Source: JAZDJJ01 sp043804035
Lineage (GTDB): Bacteria > Bacteroidota > Bacteroidia > Palsa-948
Direction of reading: 5' to 3'
Assembly (NCBI GenBank): GCA_043804035.1
Contig: JAZDJJ010000169.1
Span: 1-40,890, forward strand
Length of the DNA: 40,890 nt
In this document: one piece after another, positions 33,541-40,890 of the stretch
Position numbering within the stretch: the stretch's first letter is position 1
Layout: every line of letters starts with the position of its first letter
Translations under genes and position numbers: made by a program
The notes under the pieces: model-generated
Seen by the model: the letters and a program-made list of their open reading frames with translations, nothing else
What the model was told of the DNA's origin: nothing
The model's database searches: none

Positions 33541-35662
33541 CATTGTGTGAGATGAAGATATTTTTTTTAAAAGTATCAATTATAATGACTATTAAAACAG
33601 ATACAAACATTGTTAATACAGAAATCCACATTGCAATTTTGATTCCTGTATTATGATAAACAAAACTTACTATGTTTTGCCCTGCAGGCAAAACCGCTGA
33701 AATTAACGATTTATTGCTGGTATAAATATTAACAGGAGTTTCATTAATTAAAACTTCCCATCCTCTATAATTATTCTGCAACAATGTTATTATCTGTGGT
33801 TTTTTAGTAGAAGTATTTACAATAAAACTATCTGGAGCAAAATAAGTTAATCGGGCAGTATCTCCTTGATTACTTTCTAAAGAAATTGTTTTTAATTGTT
33901 CAAAATCATTTTTATTAAAAAAAAGTGTTTTACTAGTAAATGTGCTATCTCTTGTAAATTTATTTATTTCTTGCTCTTCGTATATTTTATCTGACAAAAA
34001 AACTATTTTATTTTTCATGATTTCTTTATATAACTGTAACGTTTGCGTTTCATTTATAAAAATTTCATGCCCTGTAAGCATAAATGAATTAAATCCTTCT
34101 GAAAAAATTCGTTTCCGGAAAATATTTACATTTCTCCAAAACGGACCAAAATACACCTCATTTGGATTTTCATCTGCTATTGCCATATCAGGCAATTGAG
34201 GAAATCCTGAAGGAAATTTTTTAATATACTTATATGATTCTTTTGCAGAGACATCATGATAATAAACCGTGTAAGGTGCATTTAACTGGGCATTAAAGAT
34301 TAACTCAAAAACAATAATTGCTGTGATGTATTTTATAAATTTATTTTTTTCCTTCACTTTCCAAACCACTATCAAAAACAGACCAAGAATAAAACTTTGC
34401 ACTATTGATTGAAATGCAACGTGCTGATATATTGTGGATGTTTTAGAAAAAATAAATAAATCGTTTTTTATAAAATCCATCATTCCTAAATATCCTATAT
34501 ATCTGGTTATTAGAATAAAAATTACAAACATGATTATCATTGCCATAATTACCATCATTAACTTTTTTCTGTTTTTATCAAAATCATGATGAATAAAATT
34601 ATCAAACCAATACGCTCCTACTAACAAAAAACCAATAATGGTAAAAAGTCGGAAAGCGCTTGGAAATCTAAAAAGATTCATCAATGGAATGTGATTAAAC
34701 AAAAACTCACGTACTGGCAGGTAAGCACCAAACGCAGCAAATAAACCAAACAATGCAAAGCCAAATAATATTTTATATTGAAAAGGTTTTTTAATAAAAA
34801 TTCCCAACACAAAAAACAAAAACATCAAAACACCAAAATAAGCATTGCTCATAGAAAGGTCTGTGTCAAAAAAACCCATGCTTTTTATTACTGCAAAAGG
34901 TAGTAAAAAAGAAATAGAAGATTGAGGTGAAAATGGGCAAACTAATGCTTGTGTAACAGAAAAATTGGATATCCTTGAAATGTAAGGAATTACCTCATAA
35001 ACGGAAAGCAACATTCCGGAACTTAATAATATAGCCAAAACAAAGAATAAAATATTTCGGATAAAAAAATTCAATAACTCTTTTTTGTCACCACCAACAT
35101 ATTTTATTACGTAGTAAAAGAAAAAAATCAACAACAAGTAAAATAAAATAATTGTAAAAGCCGGATATCCTCCTGTAACCAACAGAAATAAAAAAAAAGC
35201 TGCTTTTATACTATTTGCAAATGTTTTTTCTTGTCCCACTCTCAAATAGTAATTTATAATAAATGGCATCCAACATGCACTAATTGAATATGTTAAATGT
35301 TGTGCATTGCCTATAAAAACACCACATAACATATAACAAACAGCAGCAATAAATGCAGTATGTTGACTTAATTTTAATGTTCCGGATAATTTATAAAATC
35401 CAATTGCTGCTATAAAAACATGAATCCAAAGTTCCAAACCAATGGTATAAATGTTATATCCAAAACAGTATCCTATTATCCAAACGAAAGGATACCAAGC
35501 ACCACTTGATGGATCAGCATGAATGGGATAACCTAAATCTTGGTATGGGTTCCAGAAAGGAAATTTTCCGTTTTGCAAACATTCACCGATATGAAATCGC
35601 CAGGGGTAATAGCAATCTATCATATCCCATTTTACAGGGCAAATAAAAAAACAATTTGCCAA
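33521..35662 (-). CDS. YfhO-like large membrane protein, N-terminus displaced by a frameshift
   Basis: A 713-residue frame for a polytopic membrane protein of the YfhO/GT-C-like kind: about a dozen helices in residues 1-470 and a soluble extracytoplasmic C-terminal part (about 480-690) before a last helix and basic tail. The opening CPVKWDMIDCYYPWRFHIG with FPFWNPYQDLGYPIHADPSS resembles the first loop of YfhO-family proteins, where an acidic residue and YYPW follow the first helix. That first helix is missing from this frame but present just upstream in another frame (35645-35718); one extra T in the T7 tract would restore a gene from 35718. Members probably move or attach lipid-linked sugars, which suits the GT2 gene 24 bp upstream of the restored start. 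Confidence 0.82.
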   Translation of the reverse strand: MANCFFICPVKWDMIDCYYPWRFHIGECLQNGKFPFWNPYQDLGYPIHADPSSGAWYPFVWIIGYCFGYNIYTIGLELWIHVFIAAIGFYKLSGTLKLSQHTAFIAAVCYMLCGVFIGNAQHLTYSISACWMPFIINYYLRVGQEKTFANSIKAAFFLFLLVTGGYPAFTIILFYLLLIFFFYYVIKYVGGDKKELLNFFIRNILFFVLAILLSSGMLLSVYEVIPYISRISNFSVTQALVCPFSPQSSISFLLPFAVIKSMGFFDTDLSMSNAYFGVLMFLFFVLGIFIKKPFQYKILFGFALFGLFAAFGAYLPVREFLFNHIPLMNLFRFPSAFRLFTIIGFLLVGAYWFDNFIHHDFDKNRKKLMMVIMAMIIMFVIFILITRYIGYLGMMDFIKNDLFIFSKTSTIYQHVAFQSIVQSFILGLFLIVVWKVKEKNKFIKYITAIIVFELIFNAQLNAPYTVYYHDVSAKESYKYIKKFPSGFPQLPDMAIADENPNEVYFGPFWRNVNIFRKRIFSEGFNSFMLTGHEIFINETQTLQLYKEIMKNKIVFLSDKIYEEQEINKFTRDSTFTSKTLFFNKNDFEQLKTISLESNQGDTARLTYFAPDSFIVNTSTKKPQIITLLQNNYRGWEVLINETPVNIYTSNKSLISAVLPAGQNIVSFVYHNTGIKIAMWISVLTMFVSVLIVIIIDTFKKNIFISHNDAESVN

Positions 35663-35718
35663 AAAGATAAAATTGCAATTACAAAAAATAAAAAATAAAA
35701 TCTATTATGATTCTTCAT
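35645..35718 (-). other. Out-of-frame N-terminal helix of the YfhO-like gene and A7/T7 frameshift site
   Basis: From the ATG at 35718 the frame reads MKNHNRFYFLFFVIAILSFW, a good first membrane helix, and then stops near 35632. If the T7 tract (35645-35651, A7 on the plus strand) had eight T the reading would continue as QIVFFICPVKWDMIDCYYPW into the main frame. This is either a homopolymer sequencing error or an inactivating mutation. Confidence 0.8.
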
Positions 35719-35742
35719 TCTCTAAGTGAATTTGTGGCTCTT

Positions 35743-36915
35743 CTATTTTGAATTCAGATTCTGTTCTTTTGAAGAATATTGTTTTACAAAATACAGAGGA
35801 CGATTTTTCGCCTCATTAAAAACACGAGCAAGATATTCACCAATTATTCCAATACTGATTAGTTGAATTCCTCCTATAAGTAGAACTGCTATAAGAATTG
35901 ATATCCATCCGGGAAAAGTTTTAACATCAAAATATTTTGTGATGGCATAGATGGAATATAATAATCCAACAAAAAAAACTATTATTCCTGTATAAAAAGA
36001 AATACGTAATGGTTTTGCAGAGAATGAAATGATTCCATCAGCCGCAAACCGAAACATTTTTGTAATAGAATATTTTGATTTACCGGAAAAACGCAAAGGG
36101 GCAGAATAAGAAACGGTCGTTTGTTTAAATCCCATCCAGCTTATTAACCCTCTTACAAACCTATCCTTTTCTTTTAATTGAAGAAATGCATTTACTGTTT
36201 TTCTATTCATAAGACGAAAATCTGCTGATGAAGATTCTATGTGAATGTCAGCAAGGGAGTTAATTATTTTATAAAACCAAGAAGATGTTACGTTTTTGAA
36301 AACACTAGAATCTGCGGTGTTTTCTCTATTTGTATTTACAATATCGTATCCTTCTTGAAATTTTTGATATAAAAGTTCAATAACTTCAGGAGGATGTTGC
36401 ATATCTGCATCCATAGTAATTACCACATCGCCTGAAGCATGTTCCATACCAGCTGTAATCGCTATTTGATGTCCAAAATTTTTTGATAAGGAAATTCCTA
36501 AAACATGTGCATCATTATTACATATAGACATAATTTTTTCAAAAGAAGAATCTTTACTTCCATCATCAACAAAAATAATTTCGAAATTATTTGTTAATTT
36601 ACTAATTACAGGCAACAAAAAATTGTATAAAAAATAAATATTTTCCTCTTCATTATAAAGTGGAATTACAATGCTTATGGCTTTTAATACTTCATATTCT
36701 TTGATGAATGTTTCCTGCTTTTCTTTATCGGCTTTGTCGGAAATATTTTTGGCTTTTTTATAGACAAATCCCAAGCGATGCAATAATGCTTTTACTTCCT
36801 CTACACTGTAAGTTACTGCATACATCCTAGCAATGTATGTTTGTATTTCTTCGGTGCAGAGATAAGTGTTCTCTTCTAAATATTGTTTCAATAATTGTAA
36901 TTGTTTATATGTCAT
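35743..36915 (-). CDS. GT2 glycosyltransferase (DPM/GtrB type) fused to an IS630-transposase-like winged-helix domain
   Basis: A 390-residue protein. Residues 79 on are a standard family 2 glycosyltransferase of the DPM1/GtrB class, which puts a sugar on a lipid phosphate carrier at the cytoplasmic face: AISIVIPLYNEEENI, FVDDGS (117-120), TMDADMQHPP (169-171), a GKSKY motif, and two C-terminal membrane helices (about 300-322 and 336-362). Residues 1-78 are not normal for this family. LLKQYLEENTYLCTEEIQTY, SVEEVKALLHRLGFVYKK and SDKADKEKQETFIKEYEVLK match, from memory, the winged helix-turn-helix of IS630-family transposases. No Met lies between residue 31 and the GT2 domain, so translation must start in the transposase part. 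The YfhO-like gene follows closely. Confidence 0.85.
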   Translation of the reverse strand: MTYKQLQLLKQYLEENTYLCTEEIQTYIARMYAVTYSVEEVKALLHRLGFVYKKAKNISDKADKEKQETFIKEYEVLKAISIVIPLYNEEENIYFLYNFLLPVISKLTNNFEIIFVDDGSKDSSFEKIMSICNNDAHVLGISLSKNFGHQIAITAGMEHASGDVVITMDADMQHPPEVIELLYQKFQEGYDIVNTNRENTADSSVFKNVTSSWFYKIINSLADIHIESSSADFRLMNRKTVNAFLQLKEKDRFVRGLISWMGFKQTTVSYSAPLRFSGKSKYSITKMFRFAADGIISFSAKPLRISFYTGIIVFFVGLLYSIYAITKYFDVKTFPGWISILIAVLLIGGIQLISIGIIGEYLARVFNEAKNRPLYFVKQYSSKEQNLNSK

Positions 36916-36929
36916 ATATGATGTTTCGC

Positions 36930-36977
36930 CTAATCATCATTCAACAACGTTTCAACTCCACCTGATTGGCAATAAAT
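36930..36977 (-). pseudogene. Decayed IS630-type transposase remnant upstream of the GT2 fusion
   Basis: On the minus strand the frame IYCQSGGVETLLNDD ends at a TAG (36930-36932). The SGGVE-LLNDD block is what precedes the winged helix in IS630-type transposases. A frame change of one base joins it to GETSYMTYKQLQLLKQYL, the N-terminus of the fusion gene. This supports a transposase origin for residues 1-78 of the GT2 protein. No terminal inverted repeat or catalytic DDE part remains. Confidence 0.55.
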
Positions 36978-37147
36978 TTATTATTGATTATTGATTATTG
37001 ACTATTGATTACTTGTAGTGAGCGAAGCCGAACTATTGATTACTTGCCTGCCTGTGCAGACGGCAGACAGGTAGTGAGCCGAAGCCGAACTATTGATTCT
37101 TGATTATTTGTAGTGAGCTTGCCGAAATACAGGTAAATTCGGGACAG
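36972..37147. repeat. AT-rich dispersed repeat tract between rnc and the GT2 gene
   Basis: Short words (TTATTGATTATTGATTATTG) are followed by two copies of GAAGCCGAACTATTGATTNTTG (about 37023-37045 and 37082-37104), with the palindrome CTGCCTGTGCAGACGGCAGA-CAGGT (37048-37072) inserted between them. The tract looks like stacked intergenic repeats, with no gene. The palindrome is related to that at 4147-4169. Confidence 0.5.
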
Positions 37148-37151
37148 GTAT

Positions 37152-37880
37152 TTATATTTTTAGATTTGATGTAATTCCGAGTTTAATGCATGCAGATTCA
37201 GAGGAAAGTTGTTCGGCTTTTTTCTTGGAATAGTGTTCGGCGTTTCCCACAATTTCTTCGTTTACCATAGCAACAATAACATATTGCTTGTCATATCCAT
37301 TACCATCTTTTATTTGACGGAAAAAAACATTTTTCTTTTCACGTTGTCCCCATTCAATTAATTTACTTTTGAAATCAGTTTCAGTGAATTCTAATTTTGC
37401 TACATCAATATGATATTTTAGGATATTATTTACAAGAAATTTAGAAACTCGCGAAAAACCATGGTCCAGATAAATTGCTCCTATAAGTGCTTCAAAAGCA
37501 TTTCCGTTAATGGAAGAAAATTTTAATCCGGGATCTTTATTCTGCTGAATGAGTTTATTCAATCCTAATTTTATAGCAAGCTGGTTCAGGAAATTGCGGT
37601 TGACAATCTTTGAACGCATCTTTGTAAGAAAACCCTCGTCATAATAAGGAAATTTTTTGAAAAGGAAATCGGCTATCACTATGCTGAGTACTGCATCACC
37701 CAAAAATTCAAGACGTTCATTACTATCTTTTATTCCCTCTTTTATTTCTTCCGCTACAGAATTGTGACGAAATGCCTGATAGTACAACGAAAGATTTTTT
37801 GGGGAAAATTCCAAAATATTTTTCAGCGATGCACTAAAACGTCTATCGCTCTTTGATAATCCGAAAAAGAAAAAATACAT
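37152..37880 (-). CDS. rnc: Ribonuclease III
   Basis: A 242-residue RNase III, the double-strand-specific endoribonuclease that matures rRNA and some mRNAs. The nuclease domain carries ERLEFLGDAVL (residues 55-65, catalytic Asp62) and NAFEALIGAIYLDHG (catalytic Glu130). A C-terminal double-strand RNA-binding domain covers about 165-235 (FKSKLIEWGQREKKNVFF, KKAEQLSSESACIKLG). The N-terminal segment of about 25 residues is usual in Bacteroidota. The start at 37880 is only 6 nt after the last base of the -7 element TAGGTTTG, so the message is probably leaderless or nearly so. The promoter lies in a 33-bp sequence identical to that upstream of lon. Confidence 0.96.
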   Translation of the reverse strand: MYFFFFGLSKSDRRFSASLKNILEFSPKNLSLYYQAFRHNSVAEEIKEGIKDSNERLEFLGDAVLSIVIADFLFKKFPYYDEGFLTKMRSKIVNRNFLNQLAIKLGLNKLIQQNKDPGLKFSSINGNAFEALIGAIYLDHGFSRVSKFLVNNILKYHIDVAKLEFTETDFKSKLIEWGQREKKNVFFRQIKDGNGYDKQYVIVAMVNEEIVGNAEHYSKKKAEQLSSESACIKLGITSNLKI

Positions 37881-37884
37881 TGTG

Positions 37885-37917
37885 GCAAACCTACATAAAA
37901 TTTTGTAACTACTCAGC
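37885..37917 (-). promoter_or_regulatory. Promoter-bearing 33-bp repeat at rnc
   Basis: On the minus strand this reads GCTGAGTAGTTACAAAATTT then TATGTAGGTTTGC, identical over 33 bp to 19966-19998 before lon. The -7 element TAGGTTTG is at 37886-37893, 5 nt ahead of the rnc ATG. Confidence 0.65.
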
Positions 37918-37940
37918 GCTCAACGTGGACAAGCCACAAC

Positions 37941-38070
37941 ACAGTGAACAGTGAACAGTGAACAGTGAAAAGTGAACAGTGAAAAGTGAACAGTGAACAA
38001 GTGAACAGTGAACAGTGAAAAGTGAACAGTGAACAAGTGAACAGTGAACAGTGAAAAGTGAACAGTGAAA
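37941..38070. repeat. Tandem heptamer array (GTGAACA / GTGAAAA)
   Basis: About eighteen 7-8 bp units, GTGAACA with GTGAAAA and GTGAACAA variants, arranged in a higher-order 36-bp period. The array is flanked by the inverted pair GCCACAA (37933-37939) and TTGTGGC (about 38071-38077). It lies between divergent rnc and the MMPL exporter gene. The whole 396-bp gap 37881-38276 holds promoters and repeats but no gene; the minus-strand frame across it is repeat-driven. Confidence 0.8.
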
Positions 38071-38124
38071 TTGTGGCAACTAAGTTTTCCATTATAAAAA
38101 AGGATAGCGATTTTTAGATTATCT

Positions 38125-38200
38125 GGATACAAGTCATTAATGCAACTTTTTGATTAGTGTGTAATTTTAGTGCCGGATACAAGTCATAAATGCAACTTTT
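38125..38200. repeat. Pair of 26-bp direct repeats upstream of the MMPL exporter
   Basis: GGATACAAGTCATTAATGCAACTTTT-type sequence (first 20: GGATACAAGTCATTAATGCA) occurs at 38125-38150 and 38175-38200 with one mismatch, 50 bp apart. They lie 60-140 bp before the exporter start and could be operator sites, or another dispersed repeat. Confidence 0.6.
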
Positions 38201-38262
38201 AAAGGTCATTTAATATTTATTCACCGTTCCATAGTTCCACTAATTCACTGATTTTCCTTTTA

Positions 38263-38270
38263 TATCTTTG
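38263..38270 (+). promoter_or_regulatory. -7 element of the MMPL/RND exporter gene
   Basis: TATCTTTG fits TAnnTTTG and ends 6 nt before the ATG at 38277, so the transcript would begin at or within a few bases of the start codon. The TTG at 38268 is in frame but is part of the promoter, and is rejected as a start. Confidence 0.55.
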
Positions 38271-38276
38271 CAAATT

Positions 38277-40697
38277 ATGTGGGATTTTATATCCAGATAT
38301 ACACTTCGTAATAGAATTACCATCGTCATGGTTATATCTCTTATTACAATTTTCATGAGCTATCATGCAAGCAAAGTAGAAATTGCTTATGAGTTTCCGC
38401 GTCTCCTTCCGAACAACGACAGCACATTGATTGAATATGAAAATTTTAAAAAACGTTTTGGGATTGACGGTGCAGTGATGATTATCGGAATCAAAGACAG
38501 TAACTTTTACCAACTCAATAAATTCAACGATTGGTATGACCTCACATACACTATAAAAAAAATAAAAGGCATACGGGAAGTTGTTTCAGTAGCATGCTTG
38601 TATAATCTAAAAAAAAACGACTCGCTACGAAAGTTTTCGTTCAAGCCGATTTTCACTAAAAAACCAAAATCGCAGCAGGAAGTAGACAGCATCCATACTA
38701 TCATTGATAATCTTCCTTTTTACAGCGGATTCATGTTCAACAAAAAATCGCATACTACAATCATGGCAATCACCTTCAATGCCAAAGAATTAAATTCCAA
38801 AACTCGCCTTGCCATTGTTGATACAATTCGTCAATATGTAAATGTTTTCGTAAAAAAATATCCTGAGTTTTCCGGCAAAATCCATTATTCCGGATTACCA
38901 TATATCCGCACCGAAATTGCTCGCACCATTCTGCATGAAATGCTGCTATTTATGGCGCTGGCAATAATTGTAACGGCTATTATATTATTTTTCTTTTTCC
39001 GTTCTGTTTATCCTGTTGTTTTTTCATTACTTGTTGTATGTATAGGAGTTATGTGGTCGCTCGGATGCATTCATCTCTTTGGATATAAAATTACGAGTAT
39101 ATCAGGATTAATTCCTCCTCTGCTTATCATCATCGGAATTCCGAACAGCATCTTACTGCTAAATAAATATCATATTGAATTTGCCAGACATGGCAAACAA
39201 GGATTTGCTCTCTCGCGGATGATTAAAAGAATCGGCATCTCACTTTTCCTTGCGAACATTACTACTGCTATCGGCTTCGGAGTTTTTTGTTTCACTAATA
39301 GTAAAATTCTTTTTGAATTTGGATTAGTATCTTCCCTCAATGTGATGACAATGTATATTATCTCTTTGCATCTTGTTCCCATCATCTTCAGTTATCTTCC
39401 TCCGCCTTCCATGAAGGATACAAAACACCTCCAACGCAAACGGCTACACAAAATACTTAACGCAATAGATTATATTGCACATCATAATAGGAAAATAGTT
39501 TACGCTGTTGTCATCGTCATAACACTTATATCCATTTATGGAATCACACGAATAAAATCTTTGGGTTATGTGGTGGATGATCTTCCTGAAAATCATCCCA
39601 TTTACTCCGACATGCAATTTTTTCAAAAAGAATTTGGTGGAGTTCTTCCATTTGAAATCACTATTGATTCAAAAAAAGAAGGCGGTGCGCTGAATGACCG
39701 TATATTGAGAAAAATAAATAAACTTCAAAAATTGCTGGGGCAATATGATGAGTTTACGCGTCCGCTATCTATTGTGGAGGCAGTTAAGTTTTCTAATCAG
39801 GCGATGAATGATGGAAAACCAAAACATTATATTCTTCCCGGAAATTTAGATCTTATTAAAATTGCAGAATATTCTTCGGAAGCCAAAGAAAAACAAGACC
39901 GCTTCAAAGCATTCATTGACAGTACCCGCAGATATACACGGGTGAGCGTGCAGATGGCAGATATCGGTTCAATAAAGACGAAAGAACTTGTCAATAATAT
40001 TCGTCCGCGCATTGATTCTGTTTTCAATTTTAATTACGATGAGAATACATGGATGGCAGATAGTTTGCGTTACAATTATGCACTCACAGGTACCAGCATT
40101 ATGTTTCTGAAAGGAAATGATTTTCTTGTAGAGAACCTGCTGCAAAGTGTTATGTTTGCCATTATTCTCATTTCGCTGATTTTATACAGCATGTTCATGT
40201 TGCCAAGAATGATTTCTGTTTCTCTAATTCCAAGTACATTGCCTTTGATTATCACTGCTGGATTGATGGGATTTTTTGATATTCATCTTAAACCGAGTAC
40301 CATTCTTATTTTTAGTATTGCATTTGGAATTGCATCTGACGGAACGCTTTATTTTTTATCCAAATATCGTCAGGAATTCAAACACAATCCAAATAGTATT
40401 TCAAAATGTGTTTCACTTACAATACAAGAAACAGGTGTGAGCATGATTTATACTGCTATTATACTTGCCTGCGGTTTCGCAATTTTTTCTGCTTCTGATT
40501 TTGGCGGAACTGCTGCTCTGGGCATTTTGATTTCTATAACTTTATTTCTGGCTTATTGCTCCAACTTAATATTATTGCCTTGTTTTTTGCTTTCACTTGA
40601 AAAACGTCTCACAACAAAAGCTATGCTAAAAAAATCTTTTATTGAAGTTGAGGAAGAAGAAGAAGAAGAGATGGTAAGTGATAAGAAAAAAAGATAA
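38277..40697 (+). CDS. MMPL/RND-family membrane exporter
   Basis: An 806-residue RND-superfamily protein of the MMPL type, starting MWDFISRYTLRNRITIVMVI. The two-fold layout is clear: a first helix at about 15-32, a large periplasmic loop (about 33-220), a bundle of helices (about 220-380, with LIPPLLIIIGIPNSILLLN), then a second helix at about 405-425, a second loop to about 615, and a second bundle (about 620-785). Members of this group export lipids, hopanoids or similar hydrophobic molecules with proton coupling; the substrate here is unknown and no periplasmic adaptor or outer-membrane partner is adjacent. The C-terminus is a short acidic cluster (EVEEEEEEEM) then lysines. Promoter placement suggests a leaderless message. 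Confidence 0.9.
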   Translation: MWDFISRYTLRNRITIVMVISLITIFMSYHASKVEIAYEFPRLLPNNDSTLIEYENFKKRFGIDGAVMIIGIKDSNFYQLNKFNDWYDLTYTIKKIKGIREVVSVACLYNLKKNDSLRKFSFKPIFTKKPKSQQEVDSIHTIIDNLPFYSGFMFNKKSHTTIMAITFNAKELNSKTRLAIVDTIRQYVNVFVKKYPEFSGKIHYSGLPYIRTEIARTILHEMLLFMALAIIVTAIILFFFFRSVYPVVFSLLVVCIGVMWSLGCIHLFGYKITSISGLIPPLLIIIGIPNSILLLNKYHIEFARHGKQGFALSRMIKRIGISLFLANITTAIGFGVFCFTNSKILFEFGLVSSLNVMTMYIISLHLVPIIFSYLPPPSMKDTKHLQRKRLHKILNAIDYIAHHNRKIVYAVVIVITLISIYGITRIKSLGYVVDDLPENHPIYSDMQFFQKEFGGVLPFEITIDSKKEGGALNDRILRKINKLQKLLGQYDEFTRPLSIVEAVKFSNQAMNDGKPKHYILPGNLDLIKIAEYSSEAKEKQDRFKAFIDSTRRYTRVSVQMADIGSIKTKELVNNIRPRIDSVFNFNYDENTWMADSLRYNYALTGTSIMFLKGNDFLVENLLQSVMFAIILISLILYSMFMLPRMISVSLIPSTLPLIITAGLMGFFDIHLKPSTILIFSIAFGIASDGTLYFLSKYRQEFKHNPNSISKCVSLTIQETGVSMIYTAIILACGFAIFSASDFGGTAALGILISITLFLAYCSNLILLPCFLLSLEKRLTTKAMLKKSFIEVEEEEEEEMVSDKKKR

Positions 40698-40890
40698 CTT
40701 CTCCATACACGCAGGTAATTGCATAAAAACCAAAAATAATGGGTAGCGTCTTAAATATGTGTTTAAAACAAATACTTATTTATAAAACTTCCTATTACTT
40801 TTATGTGCATTTCTTCGGATTTTGAAAAACAAATTGTTTTGCGAGCCAATCGTTTTATTCGTGTTCTTAAATCCAAGTTTTTTCGTTCAA
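40698..40890 (+). other. Right edge, possible start of a truncated gene
   Basis: No terminator hairpin is seen after the exporter. An ATG at 40803 opens a frame (MCISSDFEKQIVLRANRFIR ...) that runs to the window edge without a stop. With only 29 codons visible I cannot assign it and it may be chance. Confidence 0.3.

Noticed and set aside
37920..38132. Minus-strand frame with FTVHFSL repeats
   Set aside because: It is a translation of the heptamer array and overlaps the rnc promoter; no sign of a real gene.
38268..38276. TTG start for the MMPL exporter
   Set aside because: The TTG is part of the TATCTTTG promoter element; the ATG at 38277 begins the conserved protein.

Overview
The window looks like a chromosomal segment of an AT-rich Bacteroidota (Bacteroidetes) bacterium. 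The evidence is consistent: a large TonB-dependent receptor with an N-terminal carboxypeptidase-regulatory domain, a PorE-type TPR/PD40/OmpA lipoprotein-like protein, a type III glutamine synthetase (GlnN), Bacteroidota-type MurA, PurM and Lon, and promoters of the TAnnTTTG (-7) class in front of many genes. No rRNA, tRNA, CRISPR array, intact transposase or phage gene was seen.

Layout. 1-14060 is almost all minus strand: ClC chloride transporter, TSUP permease plus M20 amidohydrolase pair, a TolB-propeller/beta-barrel surface protein, the TonB receptor, and a two-gene membrane-protein operon. 14395-17324 (plus) is one GH3-beta-lactamase gene split by a one-base frameshift in an A11 tract. 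17563-19841 (minus) holds an orphan protein with an internal duplication and an HD phosphohydrolase. 20066-25893 (plus) carries lon, an M23 peptidase, murA and a small toxin-antitoxin pair. 26169-33540 (minus) carries purM, a PorE-like protein, glnN and hutI. 33521-36915 (minus) is a glycan-type operon (GT2 glycosyltransferase, then YfhO-like membrane protein) running into hutI. rnc (minus) and an MMPL/RND exporter (plus) follow, divergently oriented.

The genes are mainly envelope and housekeeping functions: cell-wall synthesis and turnover (murA, M23, GH3-beta-lactamase), outer-membrane proteins, protein quality control (lon), and nitrogen/purine metabolism (glnN, purM, hutI).

The unusual material lies between and at the edges of genes. 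(a) The GT2 enzyme carries an N-terminal domain that looks like the winged-helix part of an IS630-type transposase, with more decayed transposase sequence just upstream. (b) Three separate tracts have an exact 21-bp period (8170-8337, 17338-17568, 18519-18567); one has small palindromes whose two arms change together, and two bracket the orphan gene. (c) A 33-bp promoter-bearing sequence is identical at lon and rnc, and a shorter AAAATTTTATGTAnGTTTG box recurs elsewhere. (d) The toxin-antitoxin pair sits between murA and a second copy of the murA 3' end that is fused to what looks like a glycine-dehydrogenase (gcvP) scrap. (e) Two MITE-like elements share GGACTTACGCA-type ends. Two genes are broken by single-base deficits in A/T homopolymers, so sequencing error must be excluded before reading biology into them.
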